Shown here piece after piece: positions 23,835 through 33,067 of a stretch of DNA of 64,000 nucleotides. How positions within the stretch are numbered: position 1 is the first letter of the stretch; every line of letters begins with the position of its first letter. A program made the position numbers and the translations under genes. The notes beneath the pieces are model-generated. The model made no database searches. It had not been told where the DNA came from and worked only from the letters and a program-made list of their open reading frames with translations. Location of the stretch: the NCBI GenBank assembly GCA_041402045.1, contig JAWKSZ010000001.1, positions 62,001 through 126,000 on the forward strand, in the 5' to 3' direction. This DNA is from JAGQRJ01 sp041402045. GTDB lineage: Bacteria; Planctomycetota; J058.

Positions 23835-26093
23835 CTACTCGATCCGCATGACCTGCAGGCGATACGCGGGGGCCGCCGCGGCGTCGCCGGCCACGCGCAG
23901 GGTGTAGGTCCCGGCGCGCTCCGAGGTGAAGGTCACCTGGCGCCCCTCGGCCCGGCGGAGGCCCGCGGCGTCGTGCAGGCTGAGCTCCAGGTCGCCGGGG
24001 CCCTCGAGGACCTGGACCTCGAGGGTCTCGCCCTGGGCGAGGTCGAAGCGGAACCAGTCCTCGCCGATCAGGCGCAGCGCGTGTTGACCCACGGGCAGGG
24101 GCTTCGCGCTCTGGCGGGTGTCGTTGGGCTCGTAGGGGTCCCGCTCGACCCCTTGCTCGAGCTCGACCTCGATCCGGTAGCGCTGGAGCTGGGTCGCCTG
24201 CACGTCGAGCCGCAGGGTCGCGCCGCCCGCCGGGGCCACGTGCTCGAACACCACCTCTTGCCCGTAGCGCGAGGGGTTCATGGAGCCGTCGGTCGCGCCC
24301 AGGGAGACCTCGAGCTCGGGCCCCTCGGTCACTACACGCACCCGCAGGCGCTGGCCCTCGGGCACCTCCAGCCGGTAGCGGTCCTCGGGGTCCGCCCACA
24401 GGTTCGCGTGCTGGCCCGGCGCGAGCACGGGCGGCGTGCGGCCCTCGTTGGGCTCGAAGGCGTCGGGGGCCGGCCCGTCGTCCAGGGCGAGCTCGAGGGC
24501 GTAGGCCGCGTCGCGGGGGCCCGAGACGTGGAGCATGACCCGCTTCGCGCGAGCGCGGCAGCGCACCTCGCCCGCGCCCTTGCCCGCGGGCACGTAGCTC
24601 GCCCCGCTCCAGGTGCTGAGCTCGAGCTCCAGCTCGCTGCCGTCCTGGGCCTGCGCTCGGGCGCGCACGACCTGAGCCGGGTCGCAGTCCACGGCGAACC
24701 AGTCGTGCCCGCCGCCGAGCACGAGCGCCCCGTGCTGGCCGGGCGTGAGCAGCCGCGCCTGGTTCAGAATGTCGTTGGGCTCGTGGGCGTCCGCCGGGGT
24801 GTAGTCCGTGAGCCGCAGCTCCAGCGTGTAGCGCCGTGGGGTGCTGAAGGCCTCGAGCTCGAGGTAGATCGTGGTCTGCTTGCGCACCGCGCAGCGCGCG
24901 ACCCGCACCCCGTCCTCGTCCTCGCGGAACTCGAGCTCGAGGGGGTTCTCCCCGGAGCGGTAGAAGGACTCCAGGGCGAGGGCGTATTCCTCGCCCTCGT
25001 AGCGCAGGCGCAGCTCGGCCTCCTTCCCCGCGGGGACGGTGACCGCATACCAGTCCTTGTCGGTGAGGGTCAGCCCTTCGTGGACCCCCTCCTCCAGCGC
25101 CGTCGCGCGGCGGAAATGGTCGTTGGGCTCGAAGGCGTCGTCGGGCAGCTCGGGCTCGGGGACCTCGTCGGGCTGCGCCTCACGGGTCGCCGCCTCGCGC
25201 TCGCGCTCGGCGCGAGCCTCGGCCAGCGCCACCTCCCAGGGCGACCCCGGCCAGGCCTCGCGCGCGGCGGTCAGCCCGCGGGTGAACTCGGGGTCCGCCG
25301 CACCGCGGGCCCAGCTCACGCGGCAGGTGCCCGCCGCCTCACGCAAGGCCTCCACCTCGGCCGCCGCCGCGTCGCGCTCGAGCTCCCCCGCGCGGAAGCG
25401 CCGCCCGACCTCGGTCAGCGCCGCGACCAGCGCCGCGTTCTGGCGCTTGGCCCAGGCCAGGGTGTTCTCCAGCTCCAGCCGCGTGCCCTCGTCCGTGTCC
25501 CAGCCCTCGTGGCTCAGCGGCGCGCTCGGGAGGTGCACCCGCAGCCGCGAGCGCATGCCGCGCTGGAGCAGCTGCAGCCCGCCCATCCCCATGTCCACGG
25601 TGCGCTGCAGCCGCGCCAGGTCCTCGGGGCTCTTCTCCAGCACGAGCTCGGGCGGGTAGGACGCGGAGAAGCGCTGCCCGAGCCCGCCCAGCTCTGCCTC
25701 GAGCTGCGCCTCCCCCTCCAGGCTCCAGCGCCGCAGCGTGCGCTCCCCCTGCCCCGGCTCCCGCCGACGCAGCGCGCCGAGCTCCGGCACCCAGCCGGTG
25801 CCCTGGCAGCGCACCCGGTCCCCCTCGCGGCTGACCTGCACGTCGGTCCAGGCGACGACCCCCTCGAAGGTCGCGAGGTAGCTGGCGACCGCGCGCGCGG
25901 CGCGCTCCTCGTCGGTCTGCGAGCCGCTGCCGAACAGCCCGCGCAGGGCCTGGAGGCTGGTCTCGAGGCTCGCGTTCAGCTCGAGGCGCGCGGCGCCGTC
26001 GGGCTGGACGTGCACGTCGAGCTCCTCGTCGACGCAGCCCGCGAGCGCGAGCAGGGCGAGCGCGCTCAGCGCGGGGAACAGCAAGCGACGCAT
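23835..26093 (-). CDS. large lipoprotein with four PPC-like repeats
   Basis: 752 residues. The lipoprotein signal ends at LALAGC (Cys20). The next 280 residues form an alpha/beta region resembling LppM-like secreted domains (ELDVHVQPDGAARLEL at the start), followed by an Arg/Glu-rich linker. Four PPC-type beta domains follow, each opened by an EPND/EPNE motif near residues 318, 433, 541 and 648, about 108 residues apart, and each with a downstream D-W/Y-F/Y-A-V strand (DKDWYAVTV, GHDWFAVDC, EDRYRLEV, GEDWFRFDL). It is the last gene of the long minus-strand run, 16 bases after the sulfotransferase gene. It probably binds envelope polymers. Confidence 0.8.
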   Translation of the reverse strand: MRRLLFPALSALALLALAGCVDEELDVHVQPDGAARLELNASLETSLQALRGLFGSGSQTDEERAARAVASYLATFEGVVAWTDVQVSREGDRVRCQGTGWVPELGALRRREPGQGERTLRRWSLEGEAQLEAELGGLGQRFSASYPPELVLEKSPEDLARLQRTVDMGMGGLQLLQRGMRSRLRVHLPSAPLSHEGWDTDEGTRLELENTLAWAKRQNAALVAALTEVGRRFRAGELERDAAAAEVEALREAAGTCRVSWARGAADPEFTRGLTAAREAWPGSPWEVALAEARAEREREAATREAQPDEVPEPELPDDAFEPNDHFRRATALEEGVHEGLTLTDKDWYAVTVPAGKEAELRLRYEGEEYALALESFYRSGENPLELEFREDEDGVRVARCAVRKQTTIYLELEAFSTPRRYTLELRLTDYTPADAHEPNDILNQARLLTPGQHGALVLGGGHDWFAVDCDPAQVVRARAQAQDGSELELELSTWSGASYVPAGKGAGEVRCRARAKRVMLHVSGPRDAAYALELALDDGPAPDAFEPNEGRTPPVLAPGQHANLWADPEDRYRLEVPEGQRLRVRVVTEGPELEVSLGATDGSMNPSRYGQEVVFEHVAPAGGATLRLDVQATQLQRYRIEVELEQGVERDPYEPNDTRQSAKPLPVGQHALRLIGEDWFRFDLAQGETLEVQVLEGPGDLELSLHDAAGLRRAEGRQVTFTSERAGTYTLRVAGDAAAAPAYRLQVMRIE

Positions 26094-26109
26094 GGGGCCT
26101 CCTCGAGGC

Positions 26110-27252
26110 TCAGCGGTAGTCGTCGAGGTCGTAGTCGAAGGCGCGGAAGATCGGGCGCCAGCGCTCCTGAATCTGCGCGATCAGCTCCGGCGCGATCGGC
26201 ACCTTGGGGTTCTTCTTGTACTCGCCCAGCGAGGCGAGGTAGGCCCGGGCCTGGTCGGCGAAGGGCCCGAAGCCCGGGAGCCCCAGCTCCCCGTAGATCC
26301 GCTCCAGGGTCCCCATGGGGTCCACCTCCAGGTCCTCGAAGCGCACCTCGACCAGGTTCCCCTGAGGCACGGTGTGCGTCTCGCGCAGGTAGGCGTCGTA
26401 GATCATGCGGTAGCGGCGGAGCACGCCCTCGAGCACGGTCTGGTTCGGGCGCTGCAGGAGCACGTACCACAGCGTGGTGTCGAAGAACTTCATGCTCGAG
26501 CGGAACACGTCGTAGGGGTTGCGCCGAATGTGCACGAACTTGGCGTCGGGGAACATGTCGACCAGCCGCGCGACCCGCGCGGTGTGGCTGGGCGACTTGA
26601 GCACCAGCGGCTTCTTGTGCCTTACCGTCAGCTTGCGCATGAACCAGCGCAGGGCCTCCTCCCAGCGCTCGACGTCCCGGTGGTTCGCCTCGGCGAAGGT
26701 GAAGAAGCGCTCGTAGTGCGCCGCGCGCTCGGGGAAGGACATGCCCAGATACGGCGAGACGCCGCAGAGCTGGGAGAGCGCGAGCTCGTCCTCCTGGGGC
26801 TCCTCGAAGCTGACCGCGACGTTGTCCGAGGTCCGACGCTCCGGGAGCATCCACCCGTAGCGCCGGGTGGCCTTCTCCTCGGTGCGCAGGAAGGTGAACG
26901 GCGCGCAGGCCTGATACGTGCTCGGCGTGCCGAACTGGGGGTCCTTGGCGATCAGGTTGTGGAGGTGCGTCGTCCCCGAGCGGAAGTGGCCCAGAATGAA
27001 GAACGGCGCCCCCGCGAGCTCGGTGTTCGCGACCTGCTCGCCGAAGTCGAGGCCCTCGCGCCAGGCCTCGTAGGAGTTGAACAGCGAGACCACGCTCAAC
27101 ACCGCCGCGCGGTGCCAGTAGGCGGGAGACACGCGGAAGCCGTTGGCCTTGAGCACCTCGAACCAGCGCCGCGCGGTGATCCCGTAGAGGTAGTTCCCCT
27201 CCAGGCTCCAGCGGTGCTTCAGCCGCGTGGGGACGCCCTCGTCAACCAGCAT
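26110..27252 (-). CDS. PAPS-dependent sulfotransferase
   Basis: 380 residues. The 5'-phosphosulfate loop is GHFRSGTTHLHNLI (about residues 88-101), and the 3'-phosphate-binding segment is RRNPYDVFRSS (about 243-253). Both are standard for sulfotransferases that move sulfate from PAPS to a hydroxyl or amine. The protein is soluble, with an extra helical N-terminal 80 residues. The acceptor is unknown. It overlaps the upstream P-loop kinase gene by 11 bases and precedes the PPC lipoprotein. Neighbouring kinase-type and nucleotidyltransferase genes suggest that a sugar, lipid head group or peptide is being decorated. Confidence 0.88.
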   Translation of the reverse strand: MLVDEGVPTRLKHRWSLEGNYLYGITARRWFEVLKANGFRVSPAYWHRAAVLSVVSLFNSYEAWREGLDFGEQVANTELAGAPFFILGHFRSGTTHLHNLIAKDPQFGTPSTYQACAPFTFLRTEEKATRRYGWMLPERRTSDNVAVSFEEPQEDELALSQLCGVSPYLGMSFPERAAHYERFFTFAEANHRDVERWEEALRWFMRKLTVRHKKPLVLKSPSHTARVARLVDMFPDAKFVHIRRNPYDVFRSSMKFFDTTLWYVLLQRPNQTVLEGVLRRYRMIYDAYLRETHTVPQGNLVEVRFEDLEVDPMGTLERIYGELGLPGFGPFADQARAYLASLGEYKKNPKVPIAPELIAQIQERWRPIFRAFDYDLDDYR

Positions 27253-28066
27253 GCAGCGCGCTCACCGCGCGATCGAGGCTCGCCTCGTCGCCCGTCGCGT
27301 CGACCACGTGGACCTCGACCCCCTGGGCGCGCAGCGCCTCGCCCACCCCCAGGTAGGCCTGACGCAGGGTCTCGAGCATGTCCGCGGTCTCGTGCATTTC
27401 CTCGGTGACCTCGCCCCGCCCAGCGATCCGCTGGCGCGCGACCTGGCCCGGCAGGTCCAGGATCGCGACCGCGTCCGGGAGCTGGGTGCGGTAGGCGCGG
27501 CACAGCGCGGCGATCCGCTCGGGCCAGGGCAGCGCCAGGTCCGCGGCGACCGCAGCCCCCAGGCTCCCCAGGTCCCAGGCCCGCCCCAGGCGCTCGCCCT
27601 CGGCGGTCACGAAGCCCAGGACCTGCGCCAGGCCGTCGGCCCCCAGGAGCTGCCCGAGCACCGCCTCGATCTGCGCCGGGTCCTGGGGCGCGCTCGGCGC
27701 CTGGGCCAGCCAAGGCGCGTAGAGCGCGCCGTAGGCCAGGGTGCCCACGATCGCGTGGCGCTCGCTGAGGAGCACCTGAGGCCGAAAGGCTTCGACCAGG
27801 CAGCCCTCGACCAGGCCGTAGAGCGACATTTGCAGGTAGAGCGCGGCGGCCTTCAGCGGCACGCTCCCCACCTGGTCCGCCGCCTCGGAGAGCGTGGCCA
27901 GGTGCCGCGAGAGCTCGCCCAGCGGGGTGTTCGGGGTGTCGTGGTAGAGCGGGCAGGTGAGGACCTGGACCCGGGACCCCTGAGCCCGCTCCAGGAAGCG
28001 CCGCACGAGGGAGCTCTTCCCGCCCCCGTCGATCCCCACCACCGCGATCCGTCTCGGCTGCGTCAC
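27242..28066 (-). CDS. thymidylate-kinase-like P-loop kinase
   Basis: 274 residues. Walker A is GIDGGGKSSL at the N terminus. A DR/ERH-type segment, VLLSERHAIVGTLAYGAL, sits where thymidylate kinases hold the DRY motif, and RIAGRGEVTEEMHE resembles their lid. The middle is longer than in a normal dTMP kinase, so it belongs with the divergent dTMP-kinase-like proteins found in biosynthetic clusters rather than with housekeeping Tmk. The substrate is unknown. It lies 10 bases after the diacylglycerol-kinase-like gene and overlaps the sulfotransferase start by 11 bases, so it must be co-translated. Confidence 0.75.
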   Translation of the reverse strand: MTQPRRIAVVGIDGGGKSSLVRRFLERAQGSRVQVLTCPLYHDTPNTPLGELSRHLATLSEAADQVGSVPLKAAALYLQMSLYGLVEGCLVEAFRPQVLLSERHAIVGTLAYGALYAPWLAQAPSAPQDPAQIEAVLGQLLGADGLAQVLGFVTAEGERLGRAWDLGSLGAAVAADLALPWPERIAALCRAYRTQLPDAVAILDLPGQVARQRIAGRGEVTEEMHETADMLETLRQAYLGVGEALRAQGVEVHVVDATGDEASLDRAVSALHAG

Positions 28067-28076
28067 GGGCGCCAGT

Positions 28077-29027
28077 CTACCCCGGCGGGGGTGTGCCCTG
28101 CGGGGGCTCGAGCCCCGGCGCGCAGAGCCGGATCGCCGCGGGCTGGACCTCGAACTCGACCCGCGCCGCGCGCCACACCTCGCCGTCGAGCTCGAGCCAG
28201 GTCGGGCCCTCCGCCGTGACCTCGAGCCGCGCCGCGCTCCACGCCGCGGTCCCCGGCGTCCCGCGGAAGCGCCCGCGGTAGAGCCCGATCACGGCGCGCA
28301 CCAGGCGCCAGCGCCCCACGTCGCCCACCCAGTTGACCGCGAACCGGCCGTCGTCGAGGGCCACCGGGGTGTCGTAGCGCATGCCGCCGGCGACGTGCAC
28401 GCGCTTGAGCACCGCCAGGTTCGTGGTCGCCAGCCGCTGCGGCTCCTCGCCCTCGAGGCGCACCCCGAGGGCGAGCACCCGCAGCCGGAGGAGCGTCGCC
28501 GCGGCGCAGGCCAGGATCGCGAGCTCGACGTGCACGCGCTTCAGCGCGCGCAGGACCCAGCCCGCGCGGTTGAAGCGCCCGTTGGCGTCGGCGGTGGCCC
28601 CCAGGCTGGCGTTGATCGTGAACCCGCGCTCCAGCGGCCCCTCCTCGCCGGCGAAGCGCGCGAGCCCCACGTCGATCGGCGTCGCCGCCCCCAGGCGCAC
28701 CGGGGCTCCGGCCAGGCGCGCCTCGGGCCCCACCGGCTTGTGGAAGTCGTTGCTGCTCCCGAGCCCGATCGCCCCCAGCTCGGCCGTCGCGTCGCCCACC
28801 TCGCGCAGCACGTTCAACAGCCCGTGCACGGTGCCGTCGCCGCCGGCGGCCACGAAGCGCCGCTCGCCGGCGGCCCAGGCCGCGGCGACCCGCGCCCGGG
28901 CCTCGGCCTCGCTCGCGGTCTCCACCGCCTCGAACGCGACCCCCGCGGCCTCGAGGGCCGCGCGCACCCGCGGCCAGCGCCGCCGCGCGCGCCCGCCCCG
29001 CGCGCCGAGGTTGACCACGATCAGCAC
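28077..29027 (-). CDS. diacylglycerol kinase family (lipid kinase) protein
   Basis: 316 residues. The DAGK catalytic domain begins VVNLGARGGRARRRWP, and the nucleotide-binding GGDGTVHGLLN is intact (about residues 63-73). LGAIGLGSSNDFHKP follows. The second beta-rich half (TPVALDDGRFAVNWV, then LELDGEVW) matches the family's C-terminal domain. Such enzymes phosphorylate diacylglycerol, sphingoid bases or other hydroxyls using ATP. GTG start, 7 bases after the phosphotransferase gene stop. There is no transmembrane segment, as expected for soluble DgkB/YegS-type enzymes. The gene order suggests a lipid-linked step in the operon's pathway. Confidence 0.88.
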   Translation of the reverse strand: MLIVVNLGARGGRARRRWPRVRAALEAAGVAFEAVETASEAEARARVAAAWAAGERRFVAAGGDGTVHGLLNVLREVGDATAELGAIGLGSSNDFHKPVGPEARLAGAPVRLGAATPIDVGLARFAGEEGPLERGFTINASLGATADANGRFNRAGWVLRALKRVHVELAILACAAATLLRLRVLALGVRLEGEEPQRLATTNLAVLKRVHVAGGMRYDTPVALDDGRFAVNWVGDVGRWRLVRAVIGLYRGRFRGTPGTAAWSAARLEVTAEGPTWLELDGEVWRAARVEFEVQPAAIRLCAPGLEPPQGTPPPG

Positions 29028-29034
29028 CCGGCGC

Positions 29035-31635
29035 TCAGGCGCCGGCGCCCACGGCGTCGCGCACGGTCACCGTGCCCCGGGTCCCGTCGACCTCGACCTC
29101 GTCCCCGGTCGAGAACACCCGGGTCACGTCGCCGATCCCGACCACCGCGGGCAGCCCGTATTCCCGCGCGGTGACCAGCCCGTGGGACAGCGGCCCGCCG
29201 GTGGTCGTGACCAGGGCCGAGGCCACGGCGTAGAGCGGGGTCCACACCGGGTTCGGGGTGGGCACGACCAGGACCTCCCCGGGCTGGAACGCCGCGGCGT
29301 CGACCGGGTCGATCACCACCCGCACCCGGCCCCGAGCGCGCCCGGGGCTGGCGGCGGTGCCCTGGAACGCGCCGTCCTCGGGCTCGGGGGCGGCCTCCTC
29401 CTCCAGCGGCTTGAGGTCCAGGTAGTCCCGGGGCGGGCGCAGCTCGAGGGCGCGGGCGAAGCTCCGCGCGCGCCCGGCGACCAGGAGCTTGCGGGTGTGT
29501 GGGCGCGCCTGGGCCAGCACCTCGCGCAGCTCGCGCCCGGTGAGGAAGTAGACGTCGTCGGCGTCGGCGAGGACGTCGTCGCGCACGAAGCGCGCGCCGA
29601 GGTCGGCGAGCAGGCGCCGCGAGGGGCCGTAGAGCCGCGAGCAGTAGAAGTGGTGCTCCTCGTCGATCGCCATGAACGCGCGCAGGGTGTCGAGCAGCTC
29701 GTCGAAGAACCCGAGCAGATACGGCGCCTCGCGCTTCAGGCGCCCGCGGACCTCGTCCCGCGCCGCCTCGTAGCGCGCGACCTGCTCCGCGTGGAGCTCC
29801 GCCGCCGTCTGGCGCCGCGCGCTCAGGGCATACGGCACCAGGAGCGCCAGGATCTGGCGGCGGTCCTCGCCCCACGTCGGCTGGCGCATGTCCCAGTTGG
29901 TGGTGTTGTGCCCGTTGCGCTGGACGAAGGCGCGGAGCGCCCGCGCCCCCGCGCGCTCGGCGTCGCTCCCCGGCGCGTCGAGCCGCGCCAGGAGCGCGTC
30001 GAGGCTCCCGGACTGGAGCTGCTCCCGCGCGCCCTCGGCCGCGACCAAGGCGCCGTAGAGCGCCTCGAGCTCGGCGTTCATGGTCAGGGTGCAGTTCTCG
30101 ACGCCGCTGGTGAGCGCGGTCAGGAACGCCGGGCGCTCCTCGCCGTGGAGCGCCTTGCCCAGCTCGACCAGGATCCCTTTACAGGCCATTTTGACCACGT
30201 AGATCGCGAGGTCGGGCTCCATGTAGTCGCGGCCCACGCGCTCCATGGCCAGCTTGTGCTCCCACAGCTCCTGCGGGGTCAGGCGCGAGAAGTCGACGGC
30301 GGCGAAGGCGTCGGCCTGGGCCAGGCTCTCGGCCACGTGCGCGCGCCAGCGCCCGCCGACCTCCCGCGCGTGGGGGATCACGAACGCGCGGAACAGGCGG
30401 CTCAGCAGCAGCCAGCGCAGGCCGAAGCGCGTGCGCTTGGGGCCGGAGAACAGCGCCGGGAGCTGGGCCACGACGTCCCCGGCCTCCCGCAGGTAGGCCG
30501 CGAAGAAGCGCAGCTGACTCAGCGGGTTGACCTTCATGTTGCGCTTGACGTCGAAGTAGTCCTTGTCGCTGTAGACGTAGTGCCCGATCGTCGTCGCCAC
30601 CTTGGGCCCCCGGCGCGAGGAGATCCCGAACCGCCGCTTGAGGGTCAGGGTGTTCGAGGGCAGGAGCTCGGCGAGCACCGACCACGAGAGCGGGGAGATC
30701 GGCTTGGGGAAGCGCTCCTCGCTCAGCTCCCGCGTCCAGTGGATCGGGGGGTCCTCGCACTCGACGAGGGTCGTGATCGGCCGCGCCTGGAGCAGGGTCA
30801 CCTGCTCGCCCTCCGCCGCCCACTCCAGGTCCAGGGGTGTCTTCCAGCGCGCCTCGAGCTGCGTCCCCCAGCGCAGGAGCGTCTCGAGCACCGCCGAGGG
30901 CAGGCCCCGCGCGTCCGCCGGCGGCTCGAGCTGGCTGAAGTCCCGGGGCAGGTGCCAGCCGTGGCCGCTCTCCTGGCCCTCGAGCAGCTTCTCGGCGGTG
31001 CCCTCGGTGCACATGACGTAGGCGTCGTCCGGGCGCTGCCCGCTGGGCTCGCGGCTGAAGAACACGCCGGCCCAGCTCGCCTCGACCTGCTTCTGCACGA
31101 CGATCGCCATGCGGTGCTGGCGCGGGTCGAGGCCGTGGCTCAGCGCGTGGTGGAACGCGGCGTAGCCGAGGGCGCTGCTCCACACCTCGCGCGCGGCCTG
31201 CTCCAGCGCCGCCCGCCCGACCACCTCCAGCTCGGAGTGGAACACCCCGGCGAAGGAGGTCTGCGTCCCGTCCTCGAGGCTCGACGAGCTGCGCACGGCG
31301 AGCCGGCCCTGGGCGGCGTCGCACACCGCGTCCAGGGCCTCGGCCAGGTCCGAGGGCAGGCTCCACTCGGGGGAGCGCAGGCGCTGGGCGAGGGCGTCGC
31401 ACGCGCCGCGCAGGGCCTCGGGGTCCGGCTCGGCGCCGAAGCGCGCGACGAGGGCGTCGCGCTCGGCGACGAGCCCCGCCGCCTCGAGCGCGCGGACGTA
31501 GGCGCCCTCGGTCAGGATCACCGTGCGCGGGATCGGATACCCCGCCCTCTGCAGCCGCCAGAGCCCGAGGGCCTTGCCCCCGATCCAGCCGACCTGCTGC
31601 GGGCGCAGCTCCTCCAGCCGCAGGACCAGGCTCAC
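29035..31635 (-). CDS. PEP/pyruvate-dikinase-like phosphotransferase (rifampin phosphotransferase type)
   Basis: 866 residues. The ATP-grasp domain covers about 1-310: GGKALGLWRLQRAG, AVRSSSSLEDGTQTSFAG and ATP-binding EWAAEGEQVTLLQARPIT. A long helical substrate domain covers about 315-760. The swivelling phosphohistidine domain is at the C terminus, with TTGGPLSHGLVTAREYGLP (His near residue 813). The C-terminal PEP-binding barrel of true PEP synthase is absent. This three-domain plan and length match rifampin phosphotransferases, which move the beta-phosphate of ATP onto a small molecule. The real substrate is unknown. The GTG start overlaps the nucleotidyltransferase stop by four bases (GTGA). 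Confidence 0.82.
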   Translation of the reverse strand: MSLVLRLEELRPQQVGWIGGKALGLWRLQRAGYPIPRTVILTEGAYVRALEAAGLVAERDALVARFGAEPDPEALRGACDALAQRLRSPEWSLPSDLAEALDAVCDAAQGRLAVRSSSSLEDGTQTSFAGVFHSELEVVGRAALEQAAREVWSSALGYAAFHHALSHGLDPRQHRMAIVVQKQVEASWAGVFFSREPSGQRPDDAYVMCTEGTAEKLLEGQESGHGWHLPRDFSQLEPPADARGLPSAVLETLLRWGTQLEARWKTPLDLEWAAEGEQVTLLQARPITTLVECEDPPIHWTRELSEERFPKPISPLSWSVLAELLPSNTLTLKRRFGISSRRGPKVATTIGHYVYSDKDYFDVKRNMKVNPLSQLRFFAAYLREAGDVVAQLPALFSGPKRTRFGLRWLLLSRLFRAFVIPHAREVGGRWRAHVAESLAQADAFAAVDFSRLTPQELWEHKLAMERVGRDYMEPDLAIYVVKMACKGILVELGKALHGEERPAFLTALTSGVENCTLTMNAELEALYGALVAAEGAREQLQSGSLDALLARLDAPGSDAERAGARALRAFVQRNGHNTTNWDMRQPTWGEDRRQILALLVPYALSARRQTAAELHAEQVARYEAARDEVRGRLKREAPYLLGFFDELLDTLRAFMAIDEEHHFYCSRLYGPSRRLLADLGARFVRDDVLADADDVYFLTGRELREVLAQARPHTRKLLVAGRARSFARALELRPPRDYLDLKPLEEEAAPEPEDGAFQGTAASPGRARGRVRVVIDPVDAAAFQPGEVLVVPTPNPVWTPLYAVASALVTTTGGPLSHGLVTAREYGLPAVVGIGDVTRVFSTGDEVEVDGTRGTVTVRDAVGAGA

Positions 31636-33020
31636 TCCAGCGAGTCCTTGAGCCGCTCGAGGTCGGCCACCGTGAGCCCCAGGCGCTCGGCGACCCGGGC
31701 CAGGTCCACGCGCTCGGCGGGGTCGCTGAACGGCGCCTTGAGCGAAGCCATGGCCACGTCGGCGAAGGTCTTGAACAGGACCAGCGCGAAGATCTTGGTC
31801 CCCAGGTCCCGCGAGAAGCGCCCCAGGATCCGCCGCGGCGTGATCAACCGGCCCACGGCCTTCTGCAGGCGCGAGGGCCGCCACAGCGCGTTCATGCGCT
31901 CGACCGCCTCGCCGGGCGGGAACAGCACCTCGCGCCAGGCGCTGAGGTAGATCCGGCGCATTTCCCCGGGCTCGGAGCTCTGGTTCAGCTCGCTGAACAG
32001 CTTCTCGATCTTGGAGAGGTGCGTGACCCGGATCCGCAGCAGCCGCGCCAGGCGCTGGGTCTTCTTCGCGGTGTCCTTGAGGATCCCGCGGGAGACCTGG
32101 GGCCGCAGCCGGGCCAGGAGCGCGGTCACCGCGGGGATCGGGCACAGGCGGTCGGCCAGGGACAGCGCGTGGTAGACCCAGTCCTCGCTCCCGGCGCGGC
32201 GCATGGCGTCCTCGAACCGCGCCCAGTCGAAGCCCGGCGTGGCGCGCACGAGGTTGTAGAGGTCGGCCAGCTCGCGCACGCCGGTCTTGTAGTAGGGGAG
32301 GTGCACGCACAGGTGGTGCAGGTTGTCCTCGGCGCACATGCCCAGGACCCGGATCCCGTAGAAGTCGTGCTCCTCGACCCGCGACCAAATCTGGTCGTAG
32401 TCGATCGTCAGCGGCGAGAGCGGGGTGATCAGGCCCCAGTGGGTGCCGATCATGCAGTTCAGGTCGCGGCTGAAGAAGGGCGGGGCGTGGTGGGACCACT
32501 TCTCCTGCTCGCGCGGCGAGCCGCCCATGACCTCGGCCGCCGAGAAGAACTCGAGCTCCTCGTAGACGTCGAAGATCCGCTCGAGGTCCTCCTTGCGCAC
32601 GAGAATGTCGATATCGTTCATGCGCTTGTAGGTGGCGTCGCGGTAGATCGTCTCGGCGAACAGCACGCCCTTGAGGATCACGACCGGGATCCCCTCCTCC
32701 TCGAACCGCCTGAGGAAGCGCTTGGCGACCTCGAGTCGCGCTTGGTTCGCCCGCGCGATCCGTTCGCTCGTGGCCTGCATGCGCCCGCGCAGCGCGTCGG
32801 GGACCTGGCCCCACACCCCGGCGCGCTCGAGGCTCTTGGCGACGAGGGGCACGGTGGCGTTGTCCTCGGCGAGCACGACGAACTCGAGCCAGTCGCGGAC
32901 CTCCCCCGCGGTCGCCCGCGCGTCGGCGAGCTCGGCGTCGGTGGGGTCGGCGAGGCTCATGAGGAGCAGCAGGCGCTCCTCGGGGGTCACGATCTCCTGG
33001 GCGGGGGACGCTGCGCTCAT
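31632..33020 (-). CDS. nucleotidyltransferase family protein (PF14907-like)
   Basis: 462 residues. The nucleotidyltransferase core is seen as PVVILKGVLFAETIY, then RMNDIDILVRKEDLERI. The D-x-D pair (NDIDIL) is the metal-binding site in the pattern of the uncharacterised PF14907 family. A His/Cys-containing segment, EDNLHHLCVHLPYYK, follows, as in other members. The C-terminal 200 residues are helical. Family members occur beside biosynthetic genes, including lasso-peptide clusters, but their reactions are mostly unknown. Start at the ATG at 33020. It is the first enzyme gene of the core modification run and is coupled to the next gene by GTGA. Confidence 0.75.
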   Translation of the reverse strand: MSAASPAQEIVTPEERLLLLMSLADPTDAELADARATAGEVRDWLEFVVLAEDNATVPLVAKSLERAGVWGQVPDALRGRMQATSERIARANQARLEVAKRFLRRFEEEGIPVVILKGVLFAETIYRDATYKRMNDIDILVRKEDLERIFDVYEELEFFSAAEVMGGSPREQEKWSHHAPPFFSRDLNCMIGTHWGLITPLSPLTIDYDQIWSRVEEHDFYGIRVLGMCAEDNLHHLCVHLPYYKTGVRELADLYNLVRATPGFDWARFEDAMRRAGSEDWVYHALSLADRLCPIPAVTALLARLRPQVSRGILKDTAKKTQRLARLLRIRVTHLSKIEKLFSELNQSSEPGEMRRIYLSAWREVLFPPGEAVERMNALWRPSRLQKAVGRLITPRRILGRFSRDLGTKIFALVLFKTFADVAMASLKAPFSDPAERVDLARVAERLGLTVADLERLKDSLE

Positions 33021-33067
33021 GCAGCCCAGTGTATCGGCGGCGCCGGGCGGTGGGGCGTCCCTGGCGG

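Noticed and set aside
29035..32814. A 1259-residue reading of the dikinase-like frame
   Set aside because: The first 390 residues are the shadow of the nucleotidyltransferase gene. The real start is the GTG at 31635 overlapping its stop.
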